A stretch of 28,158 nucleotides of DNA from CAZEER01 sp964511215 (GTDB lineage: Bacteria > Fidelibacterota > Marinisomatia > Marinisomatales > UBA1611): NCBI GenBank assembly GCA_964511215.1, contig CAZEER010000025.1, positions 1 to 28,158 of the forward strand, read 5' to 3'. The stretch's first letter is position 1; each line of letters begins with the position of its first letter. Shown here piece after piece: positions 17,762-24,915 of the stretch. The position numbers were made by a program, and so were the translations under genes. The notes beneath the pieces are model-generated. The model searched no databases. It saw only the letters and a program-made list of their open reading frames with translations, and was not told where the DNA came from.

Positions 17762-18759
17762 TCTAATCCGTATAACTTATCCAAAAGATCAACAACCCGA
17801 TTTGAATAACCCCATTCATTATCGTACCAGTTCAGTGTCTTAACATAGTTCCCTCCTATCACTCTTGTAAAGGGAGCATCGAAGATAGATGAATGAGGAT
17901 TCCCAATAATATCTGTAGATACTACTGGAAGAGTTGAATAATCAAGTACATGTTTTAGAGGACCCGATTCTGAAGCATCTCTAACAGCTTCATTTATATC
18001 ATCTGTCGTTACCTCTTTTTGTAATCTAATATTAAAATCTACAACTGAACCATCAGGGACTGGCACTCTCATAGCAATACCATCAAGTTTTCCATTTAGT
18101 TCAGGTAGCACCTTACCCACAGCTCTGGCGGCTCCAGTGGTAGTCGGAATAACATTTTCGGCTGCCGCACGGCTGCGACGCCAATCTGAGTGAGGTACAT
18201 CGGCCAGTCTTTGATCATTTGTATAAGCATGTATAGTATTTATAACGCCCAATTCAATTCCAAATGCATCATTTAATACCTTTGCCATAGGTGCTAAACA
18301 GTTGGTCGTGCAGGAAGCATTGGACACAATTCGATGACTCTTATTTAAACCACCATCATTAACTCCTAAAACGATTGTATAGTCTATTTCATCCTTTGCT
18401 GGTACTGTTAAAATAACACGTTTAGCTCCTGCAACAATGTGCTTTTCTAGGTGCGCGCGTGTACGGAAAATACCAGTTGATTCTATAACAATATCTATCC
18501 CGAGGTCGCTCCATGGAAGACATGAGGGGTCGCGTTCTGCAATTAATTTGACTGATTGAGACCCAGTTCTTAATATATCTCCTTCAAGTGTGACTGATGC
18601 AGGGAAACGGCCCATAACAGTATCATACTTAAGTAAATAGGTTAGAGCATCTTTGTCAAAAATATCATTGATTGCCATAACCTTTATATTTTTTTTAGAA
18701 TTTAGGATACGAAATACCGAACGTCCTATCCTACCAAACCCATTAATTGCTACCTTCAA
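17758..18759 (-). CDS. gap: Glyceraldehyde-3-phosphate dehydrogenase, type I
   Basis: This is a complete, ordinary GAPDH of 333 residues: NAD-binding INGFGRIGR (5-13) with D32, catalytic C150 in SNASCTTNC, H177 in TIHAYT, phosphate-site residues in PTTTGAA (205-211) and R231 in MRVPVP, and the closing WYDNEWGYSNR. It oxidises glyceraldehyde 3-phosphate to 1,3-bisphosphoglycerate using NAD. The start is TTG at 18757-18759, preceded by an excellent ribosome-binding site (GAGGAGG). Its TTGA overlaps the stop of an upstream GAPDH-like gene, so the two are translationally coupled. All active-site residues are intact, so this copy is the working glycolytic enzyme. Confidence 0.95.
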   Translation of the reverse strand: MKVAINGFGRIGRSVFRILNSKKNIKVMAINDIFDKDALTYLLKYDTVMGRFPASVTLEGDILRTGSQSVKLIAERDPSCLPWSDLGIDIVIESTGIFRTRAHLEKHIVAGAKRVILTVPAKDEIDYTIVLGVNDGGLNKSHRIVSNASCTTNCLAPMAKVLNDAFGIELGVINTIHAYTNDQRLADVPHSDWRRSRAAAENVIPTTTGAARAVGKVLPELNGKLDGIAMRVPVPDGSVVDFNIRLQKEVTTDDINEAVRDASESGPLKHVLDYSTLPVVSTDIIGNPHSSIFDAPFTRVIGGNYVKTLNWYDNEWGYSNRVVDLLDKLYGLD

Positions 18760-19775
18760 AATTCCTCCTCTAACTTTGAATATGCATCAACCACTTCGAG
18801 TATTCGTTTTGAGAACCCCCATCCATTATCATACCAACATAATGTCTTTAATAATTCGTCTTTTGTAAGCATTGTAGCTTTTTCATCAAACACCATTGTT
18901 TCTTCTCTGCCACACACATCACTCGAAACTATAGGGTCTGATGTGTATCCTACAATTCCTTTTAATCTATTATTCGAGTACTCTTTAATTGCATTATTGA
19001 CATCTTTAATATTTGGTATATTTCTTAGCTCAGTTGTTAAGTCAACACAGGACCCATTGGGGACAGGAACATTAAAGGCAATACCATCAAGTTTTCCTTT
19101 ATATTGTGGCATAATTTTTTCGACAAGAGCAGGCGATAAAGTAGTATTGGGAATTATATTTTCTACTGCTGAACGGCTTCTCCTCAGATCAACACCTGCA
19201 ACGTCTGCTAAAGGTTGATCTGCTGTGTAAGCATGAACAGTCGTCATCATTGCACGCTCCAATCCAAATGCTTCATCTAACATTTTTATCATTAACGCTA
19301 ATACTTGAGTTGTTGAAGATGTTGTTGATACTATTTTATCATCTAAAGATATTTCAGATTCATTAATCCCGGGGATAACATATCTATCAATAGTATCCTT
19401 TGGATTTCTTGTTAAGAAAACTCTTTTCGCTCCCGATTCCAAGTGCAAACCAAGCTTATTGCTAGTTAAAAAACGTCCCGTTGCATCAATCACAACATCC
19501 GCTTCCAATGCATCCCAGGGTATTGTTCCTGGTTCTCCACCACTAATTACTCGGACACGCTGATTCTTTACTATCAGATAATTCCCATCAAGTTTCACTT
19601 TGTCCTTTATAGGTCCATGTATAGAATCTCTTGAAAGCAGATATTGTAAAATTTTAGGTGTCCCAAAATCACTAATTGCTACAAAATTATATTGAGGATT
19701 ATCATAGCCCAATCTAAAAAGGTTGCGACCAATTCTTCCGAACCCATAAAGGGCTATATTTATTTTTTTTGACAT
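18756..19775 (-). CDS. GAPDH-like paralogue lacking the catalytic cysteine
   Basis: The 339-residue protein aligns with GAPDH throughout: ALYGFGRIGRNLF (8-20) for NAD binding, TVHAYTADQPLADV with H181, a KLDGIAFNVPVPNG core and the closing WYDNGWGFSKR. However, the active-site loop SNASCTTNC reads STTSSTTQV (150-158), so the catalytic Cys is Ser154. Arg231, which holds the substrate phosphate, is Asn235 (FNVPVP). The inorganic-phosphate loop TTTGAA reads NTTLSPA (210-216). The dinucleotide fold looks intact while all three chemistry-related sites have changed, so normal dehydrogenase activity is unlikely. It is co-transcribed and translationally coupled with the intact gap. A regulatory, subunit-mixing or new catalytic role is possible. 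The frame is full length and undamaged, so it is not a decaying pseudogene. Confidence 0.9.
   Translation of the reverse strand: MSKKINIALYGFGRIGRNLFRLGYDNPQYNFVAISDFGTPKILQYLLSRDSIHGPIKDKVKLDGNYLIVKNQRVRVISGGEPGTIPWDALEADVVIDATGRFLTSNKLGLHLESGAKRVFLTRNPKDTIDRYVIPGINESEISLDDKIVSTTSSTTQVLALMIKMLDEAFGLERAMMTTVHAYTADQPLADVAGVDLRRSRSAVENIIPNTTLSPALVEKIMPQYKGKLDGIAFNVPVPNGSCVDLTTELRNIPNIKDVNNAIKEYSNNRLKGIVGYTSDPIVSSDVCGREETMVFDEKATMLTKDELLKTLCWYDNGWGFSKRILEVVDAYSKLEEEF
18764..18770 (-). promoter_or_regulatory. Ribosome-binding site that decides the gap TTG start
   Basis: GAGGAGG on the minus strand ends 4 bases before the TTG of gap. It lies inside the last codons of the GAPDH-like gene and supports both the TTG start and translational coupling. 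Confidence 0.8.
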
Positions 19776-19974
19776 AGTTTTTTTATTTGCTAAAATATTA
19801 AATACTCATTATCAATATTACATAATTACAAAATATATAGTTATAACTAATTTTCAAAATAGAAAGTAAAATAGTAATGAGCTGAAATTTATTAAATATT
19901 TTCTATTATTATATTAATTATATTAATTAAAATGAATTAATATCAAAATAAATAATAAAATATTACCTCCTATT
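19776..19974. other. Very AT-rich intergenic spacer
   Basis: About 200 bases separate the minus-strand small repeat protein (ending 19975) from the GAPDH-like start at 19775. The stretch is almost pure A and T with tattaat-type direct repeats near 19906-19930. It should carry the promoter of the two-gene GAPDH unit and the 3' end of the upstream operon, but I cannot point to a definite -35/-10 pair or terminator hairpin. Confidence 0.5.
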
Positions 19975-20328
19975 TCATTTTCTTCCTGTCTGAGTGTATC
20001 CAAGTGCACCATACCTATCATTTAAAACTATTACTCCATCCATTTCTCTATTTGAACCAATATATGATGTCGGCTCTTCATATTTATTGAATGTTTGGAC
20101 ATAACCGTTTTCATCTTTCCCTGTCCCAAGATATAGTGTTCTTTTTTGATCTTGATTGTAAGTAGTAATAAATCCACCATTACCATCATCCATAATTGTA
20201 ATAGAATTAACAACAACATCACCTAAATTTCCATTTTCAGGTGTCTCACCAGTTGCTCCGATAAAAACAAAAAATAATATGGTACTAAGAATACCAATCA
20301 ATAAACTTTTTATATCAATAACTCTCAT
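19975..20328 (-). CDS. Small membrane-anchored protein with beta-repeats, unknown
   Basis: The 117 residues begin with a signal-anchor (about 7-25, LLIGILSTILFFVFIGA), then a short linker and three imperfect repeats of about 23 residues: GFITTYNQDQKRTLYLG (52-68), GYVQTFNKYEEPTSYIG (75-91) and GVIVLNDRYGALGYT (98-112). The shared pattern is G-aromatic or aliphatic-beta strand-N-x5-YxG, which suggests a small beta-stack outside the cytoplasmic membrane. A strong ribosome-binding site (GAGGAG) precedes the ATG. It closes the selenoprotein operon. I recognise no family and propose no function. Confidence 0.75.
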   Translation of the reverse strand: MRVIDIKSLLIGILSTILFFVFIGATGETPENGNLGDVVVNSITIMDDGNGGFITTYNQDQKRTLYLGTGKDENGYVQTFNKYEEPTSYIGSNREMDGVIVLNDRYGALGYTQTGRK

Positions 20329-20379
20329 GATAACTCCTCATATAATTTTTAATTTTTTCTATTTATAAACTTATTTTAT

Positions 20380-20637
20380 CTAATTATTTTTTTTCAATTG
20401 TTTTTGATAATCCACCATTTTTTCAATTTTAGAATTTTGGCTTAAACCTTTCGTATTAAATTCTTTGTGCCATTCTTCTTTCGCATAAAGGATTCTCAAA
20501 ATTAAAATAGCCGTATAGGAAAAAAGAAAAAAGATGTATGTAACAATATGAATAACATTATCACGGTCAATCAAAAATAGAAAAATGAACAAAAATAATG
20601 GCATCCAACGGATTAGTTTTTGAATTAATATTAACAC
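20380..20637 (-). CDS. Small two-helix membrane protein, unknown
   Basis: The 85 residues contain two hydrophobic helices (about 11-24 and 29-50) and a charged, helical C-terminal tail rich in Lys and Gln. The start is GTG at 20637, four bases after the stop of the preceding hydrolase gene; an ATG at residue 12 is the alternative. No family is recognised. Tight spacing places it in the operon of the putative selenoprotein. Confidence 0.62.
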   Translation of the reverse strand: MLILIQKLIRWMPLFLFIFLFLIDRDNVIHIVTYIFFLFSYTAILILRILYAKEEWHKEFNTKGLSQNSKIEKMVDYQKQLKKNN

Positions 20638-20641
20638 TCTA

Positions 20642-21379
20642 TCAATTCAAAGTATGTTCAACAAATTTAAGCATTTTTTTTTGTTTTGATAAATAACCTA
20701 ATCGTGTTTCAATATTTAGATATCTTACATTATTTCTTAACGCTTCCCACGATAGACTTCCATCATCATGCTCGGGAAGTTTATTTTGCAAAACAACATT
20801 ATATGGTCCATTAGAAAGTTTATCATAATCCTGTGGGTTCGTACATATTATAAAGTCTCTGGGGTTTTCATTAGATTTTATTGATGACTTTTGGCTTTTA
20901 TCTTTTTCTTTAAAAACATTATACCCACGGAAATTATTATGAACTGATATTAATAGCCCTGTATCATCTGGTAGTAAAATATTAAGAAATTTCTTTCTAC
21001 CCTCATCAATCTCATCCAAAGATCTTTTTAAAACTTCTCTGGACCATCCCGGTTTAAATTTTCTTAGAGCATGGTATGCTCCTGATCTAGAAAAAATTCT
21101 ATTTGGATCCACAATAGTTGATTTATATGGAATTTCACGATTCTTATTTTGAATAAAAAATGCCACCCCCTGGAAATGACCTATATGATGTTCTAGAGCC
21201 ATTCTTGCTGTTTGCTCATCACCATGCAGCCAAATATAGCGATTGGGTGATTCTCCATTTTTAATTAATTTAAATTCTACGCCCGCAAAAAAAATTGAAG
21301 ACTTGTAGTCGAATTTTTTATCGATTTCTGAACCTATGATAAATGATACAATAGATAGATATAATAATTTATTTAACAA
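20642..21379 (-). CDS. Putative exported M14-like (carboxypeptidase/AspA-fold) zinc hydrolase
   Basis: The 245-residue protein has a leader (LNKLLYLSIVSFIIGS) and a set of residues spaced like the M14 metallopeptidase site: H52 and E55 (WLHGDEQTA, HxxE), N93-R94 (VDPNRIFSR), H147 (ISVHNNFRG) and a candidate general-base E224 (LNIETRLG). Length is shorter than classic carboxypeptidases (about 300), closer to the AspA-like or minimal M14 forms. The start is TTG at 21379, inside the last codons of the putative selenoprotein gene (11-base overlap), and gives an immediate signal peptide. A peptide or peptidoglycan-fragment substrate is possible. The fold call rests on motif spacing only. Confidence 0.6.
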   Translation of the reverse strand: MLNKLLYLSIVSFIIGSEIDKKFDYKSSIFFAGVEFKLIKNGESPNRYIWLHGDEQTARMALEHHIGHFQGVAFFIQNKNREIPYKSTIVDPNRIFSRSGAYHALRKFKPGWSREVLKRSLDEIDEGRKKFLNILLPDDTGLLISVHNNFRGYNVFKEKDKSQKSSIKSNENPRDFIICTNPQDYDKLSNGPYNVVLQNKLPEHDDGSLSWEALRNNVRYLNIETRLGYLSKQKKMLKFVEHTLN

Positions 21380-22892
21380 AAATCGCCTTTTGAATTTTTG
21401 ATTCTACGCCTATTGCTAGTTTAATAAAATAAATACCACTTGAAAATTCGCTCGCATTCCATTCTACAATATGTGCTCCTGGTGAACGATAAATATTGTT
21501 TCGCATTATTATATTTCCCAAAATATCATAGACCATAATATCAACCATACTAGCTTTAGTAATATTAAATTTAATTTTTGTTAAAGGATTAAATGGGTTG
21601 GGATAATTTGGGTATAAAATAAATTGTTCCGCATATATCTGCTTTTTATCAGTTTCTAAAGTAATACTATGACAGTTATCCAAATCCCAGCCATTTAAGG
21701 GGTAAACATCCGATGACTCTGGAGGACAAAATTGAAAATAATTATGGTGAGCATATATTGGCGTCCATGAGGATGTATCTGCACTGTGATCCCTAAAAAG
21801 TTGCCTCCCATTATCTGCTGTATTACCATATAATACATTACCCAAAGTAATTGACCCACCTAAAATAGGCCAGGATGGGGTATCAACATATATTCCACCA
21901 CCAAAATAACAATAACAATCACAATCCCCACTTACAGAATTATTATATATTTCATTAGTGAAAATATGTGGATATGAATCACCAATAATTGCAATTCCAC
22001 CACCTGCACCTCCACAAGAACCGGCACTATTTCCTTGTATAATATTTCTATCTATTACTGGGCTAGAATCCTCAATTAATATTCCACCACCATATTCATT
22101 TGAATTACCATTTTGTATTGTAAAACCTATGAGAATAGTAGATTGATCCTGCCCACCATTAATAGTCACTACAGTACCCTGATTATTGCCGTCCAAAATA
22201 GATTTTTCTATATTGTTTTCATCATAACCACTGTAAATCAGTGCTGACAAAGTAATATTTTTATCTAGAAAATTGATTTGTCCTGTGAAAGTCCCCGGAT
22301 CTACAATTATAATATCACCATCACTTGAATTATCAATTGCACTTTGAATTGTTGGATAATCTTGGGTTACTCTTATTACATCAGGCCCATTATTCCCTCT
22401 ATAATCAAGAATCATATTAATTAAATAATTATAATCTGCAGGATTATCGGGGTCTAAAGTAGTAATGTTAAATTGGGATATAAGGTTTCCATCTCTATCT
22501 AAAAAATATGTGCTTCTCTGTACTGCTCCATAATCCTGCCATACTGGATATCCATTTTCCTCCACATCTTCTACCCAAGGTAAGATACGGCCATTAATCA
22601 TTCCTTCTAGATTGCCGTTAAACTCATCTTTGCCTACACCAATTATATTTACATCATCTATGCCCATGGCAATTAAATCATTGTAAATCAAATTTAAGAA
22701 GCCAAACCTGCTCCTACAGGTTCCTCAGTATTCATGCCCAAAAAAAATAATACAAATATTTCCTAAATAATCATCTGGCCCAATAACCTCTCCAAAAGTA
22801 TCCGAGTTTGGATTTAGATCTTCTAAATTAAAATCACCTTGGCCATAAACAAACATAATTACAATTAGATATAAACTAAAAAATTTATTCAT
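21369..22892 (-). CDS. Putative secreted selenoprotein: thioredoxin-like domain, beta-helix, sorting domain
   Basis: Reading from the ATG at 22890-22892 gives 507 residues if the single in-frame TGA at 22725-22727 (codon 56) is read as selenocysteine. The order is signal peptide (1-18), thioredoxin-like domain (about 19-150) with redox motif U56-G57-T58-C59 after the strand IIFFGHEY, a right-handed beta-helix of the pectin-lyase type (about 170-390, opening with 'DYPTIQSAI' and 'GDIIIVDPGTF'), and a sorting domain (424-507, NYPNPFNPLTKI). Sequence on both sides of the TGA belongs to the same fold and frame, and a SECIS-like hairpin follows directly. A plain gene call would start at the TTG at 22691 and lose the leader and active site. 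Alternatives are a nonsense mutation or sequencing error. A thiol-disulfide role outside the cell is inferred. Confidence 0.72.
22697..22715 (-). promoter_or_regulatory. SECIS-like hairpin for selenocysteine insertion
   Basis: On the minus strand, AGGAGC (22715-22710) pairs with GCTTCT (22702-22697), one G-U pair included, around the loop AGGTTTG (22709-22703). The loop begins 15 bases after the TGA and has G at its second position. It resembles, from memory, the E. coli fdhF SECIS, whose loop AGGUCU is also closed by GC and starts about 17 bases after its UGA. The bulged U of fdhF is absent. A competing 6-bp hairpin (22722-22705) overlaps it. Confidence 0.62.
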
Positions 22893-22986
22893 CCTTATCT
22901 TCTTTTATTCTATACCAAAGAGCCAAGATAAGTGAACCAACTATAAATATTACAATTATGACAAATACAATTAGTTTTAAGTTCAT
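22885..22986 (-). CDS. 33-residue single-helix membrane peptide
   Basis: The ATG at 22984-22986 opens a 33-codon frame: a two-residue start, a 20-odd-residue hydrophobic helix (LIVFVIIVIFIVGSLILALW) and a charged tail (YRIKEDKDE). Its stop lies within ATGAATAA, which also contains the start of the putative selenoprotein, so the two would be translationally coupled. Such single-span peptides with a basic-acidic tail resemble CcmD/CcoQ-like helpers, but no homology can be claimed. The overlap and textbook helix make it more likely real than chance. Confidence 0.58.
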   Translation of the reverse strand: MNLKLIVFVIIVIFIVGSLILALWYRIKEDKDE

Positions 22987-23089
22987 TTTAAAATGTTTCT
23001 CAAATATTCTATTATAAATACAAATTTCAATCTGAGGTTTTAATTTATGTTTTAATTCTTCTTTTATAATTTACAAATTAAAAAAATAA

Positions 23090-24160
23090 TTATTCCCATA
23101 TGAGAATTTTAGTTTTTGGAACAAAATGAGATAACTTTTCTACTAGTGATGCTAAAACTTTAGTCCTGATTTCTTTATCTGGTGCCACCACTCCATTTCT
23201 TACCGAAAAATTACTGTAAAAAATATCCGATCTTGGTTCGCGTTTACGGATTCTTTTATAATAGTCTTTATTCATTCTAAATACACCAATAGTAATATCT
23301 ATTAATTTATCAGTGTCAATTTGGCTAAATATTTTTTCAAAAAACCGGCAATAAATTATATACCAATCTTTGACAATTATTATGGGATCAAAACATAATC
23401 TCACTTTCCACCCTTTATCAAGAGCCATTATAACAGACTTTAATCTTTTTTCCAAAGGAGGTGCACTATTTTCGTAATACTCACTTATATACTCTGGTGA
23501 AAGTGTCCAACTCAAAATAACATTATCTGAAGGTTGCATATCTTTAATTGCAGAAAAAAGAGCACTTTTAGTTCGGATTTCAATGTATAAGTTTTTTGTT
23601 TCCGCAGCGAAATTTATCCAACGCGATGTTAATGGAAAAATATTCTCCATTGCCATAAGGTCTGTGTTATATGATACCGATACAAACATAGGTTTGGAAG
23701 GATATTTAAGATTATTTATTTGCTTCCTGATCTCATTCATGAAATCATCATCATTAACAAAAATCACTATATTACCACTAGTATACATTCCTTGTAAAAA
23801 ACAATAATCACAATTATATAGACAATTTAAAATTGGAGTATTATAAAATTTATTAGGCGTTCCATAATCTTGGATCATTTCGGATAATGGATAAAGTAGC
23901 GGAGCTGTTTTTTTAGCTAGAATCAGCTTCATTGATGCCTTTTGAATCTGGAAATCTTGTCCTGTGCGATTAAATATATCTTTATAATGTTCTACCTCTA
24001 TTATCTTTGATCGATGAAATTTTGATAATGCGAGATTAGATAGTGGATAACCAATCGCTCTATTTTCAATATATAAGTGCGAAAAATTAGGTAGTAAGTT
24101 TTCCACAGATATTTTTGAAAATTTTATTTCGCTCAAATTTTGAGACAGGTTTAAGAACAT
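23090..24160 (-). CDS. Spore-photoproduct-lyase-like radical SAM protein without the lyase cysteine
   Basis: The roughly 356-residue protein follows the SplB family from end to end: an N-terminal 'HLYIENRAIGYPLSN' region, the radical SAM cluster motif CX3CX2C (C114, C118, C121 in NCLYNCDYCFLQG), a 'VNDDDFMNEI' helix, 'LSWTLSPEYISEYYENSAPP LEKR'-like core and 'IDITIGVFRM' strand. Spore photoproduct lyase uses a conserved cysteine (C141 in Bacillus subtilis, SCTSD) as hydrogen donor; here the aligned segment reads SYNTD with Tyr165. Spore repair is thus unlikely, and the lineage is not a spore-former. The ATG at 24158-24160 overlaps the upstream gene by 74 bases; a GTG at about 24106 would reduce this. 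The substrate is unknown. Confidence 0.82.
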   Translation of the reverse strand: MFLNLSQNLSEIKFSKISVENLLPNFSHLYIENRAIGYPLSNLALSKFHRSKIIEVEHYKDIFNRTGQDFQIQKASMKLILAKKTAPLLYPLSEMIQDYGTPNKFYNTPILNCLYNCDYCFLQGMYTSGNIVIFVNDDDFMNEIRKQINNLKYPSKPMFVSVSYNTDLMAMENIFPLTSRWINFAAETKNLYIEIRTKSALFSAIKDMQPSDNVILSWTLSPEYISEYYENSAPPLEKRLKSVIMALDKGWKVRLCFDPIIIVKDWYIIYCRFFEKIFSQIDTDKLIDITIGVFRMNKDYYKRIRKREPRSDIFYSNFSVRNGVVAPDKEIRTKVLASLVEKLSHFVPKTKILIWE

Positions 24161-24905
24161 CAATTCTAGGGAATGACAAATCTGGGTTTTTGAGACGGAA
24201 ACCCTTTGATATTCTGAATAAATTTACACATTGCGTTTGAGTGAGTGATAAAGTGTCAGCAACTTGTTTAATCCATTTTTGATCTTTATTTTTTAATATA
24301 ATTGGGTGGAGTTCTCTTAGTTTTTTAAACTTATCCAATATGCTTTTAATAATTGTTATTTTAGGTATCAAAAGAGACGATATAGTGTGCTGATTTAAAT
24401 CAAACTTATCAAAGTTCAAATAGTCAGATACGACTTTTAGAAACATTAAATTATGAATTGGGACTATCTTAGAACAAACTCGGAATATTTCAGATGCTTC
24501 CATATCTATTAAAGTGTCATACTTACTACCACCACTAGTAATAGTCTTATCAACTGTTGTCAGTGATTTTTCATCAAACGAATGGTGGACTAATATATCT
24601 GGGTAAAATGACCTTCCTAAGGATTCATCGATGATTTTATTTATCAAATAGATTTGGCCTACCTTCGAAATGTTTTTTTTCCCTCCAGCTATTCCTATAT
24701 TAATAAATTGGATATCTAAACCTCTAACTGTATCAGAAAAAATTCCTATTCTTTTACTAATATTTCTTTTACCAACACCAGTGCCAATTAAATAAATATC
24801 ATTTCTAGAAAATACAGGAAAATTGAATTTTTTTTCCCTCTTCAGGTCCAAATATTGGATTAATGGTAAAGATTCTGCTTTAAGTGCCGTAAGTATACAC
24901 TGCAT
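24087..24905 (-). CDS. MTA/SAH nucleosidase-like protein with C-terminal extension
   Basis: Residues 1-165 follow the nucleoside phosphorylase/MTAN fold: opening ILTALKAES with E11 in the place of the MTAN general-acid-side glutamate, GTGVGK (41-46), NIGIAGG (69-75), DMEASEIF (134-141) with the ribose-binding M135/E136, and VVSDYLN with D161 as the catalytic aspartate. MTAN hydrolyses 5'-methylthioadenosine, S-adenosylhomocysteine and 5'-deoxyadenosine. Residues of about 190-272 are a helical extension not usual in MTAN (about 230 residues). The gene directly precedes and overlaps a radical SAM gene, whose by-product is 5'-deoxyadenosine, a known MTAN substrate. Removing that inhibitor is an attractive role but is inferred. 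Confidence 0.75.
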   Translation of the reverse strand: MQCILTALKAESLPLIQYLDLKREKKFNFPVFSRNDIYLIGTGVGKRNISKRIGIFSDTVRGLDIQFINIGIAGGKKNISKVGQIYLINKIIDESLGRSFYPDILVHHSFDEKSLTTVDKTITSGGSKYDTLIDMEASEIFRVCSKIVPIHNLMFLKVVSDYLNFDKFDLNQHTISSLLIPKITIIKSILDKFKKLRELHPIILKNKDQKWIKQVADTLSLTQTQCVNLFRISKGFRLKNPDLSFPRIDVLKPVSKFERNKIFKNICGKLTT

Positions 24906-24915
24906 ATCTCATATC

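Noticed and set aside
18943..19218. Plus-strand open frame opposite the GAPDH-like gene
   Set aside because: It is the antisense shadow of conserved GAPDH codons and has no family features; the same holds for other short frames opposite the RND, aldolase-region and propeller genes.
19776..19974. Replication origin or CRISPR in the AT-rich spacer
   Set aside because: There are no DnaA boxes, no regularly spaced repeats and no replication genes nearby.
22711..22722. Only the AACCTG/CAGGTT hairpin as the SECIS
   Set aside because: Its loop starts about 8 bases after the TGA, closer than usual for bacterial SECIS; the overlapping AGGAGC/GCTTCT hairpin fits spacing and loop better.
22725..22727. 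TGA as an ordinary premature stop marking a pseudogene
   Set aside because: The frame is otherwise intact for 507 codons, the TGA falls in the redox motif position, and a SECIS-like hairpin follows. A nonsense mutation remains possible but explains less.
23090..24160. True spore photoproduct lyase
   Set aside because: The hydrogen-donor Cys is replaced by Tyr and nothing else suggests sporulation.
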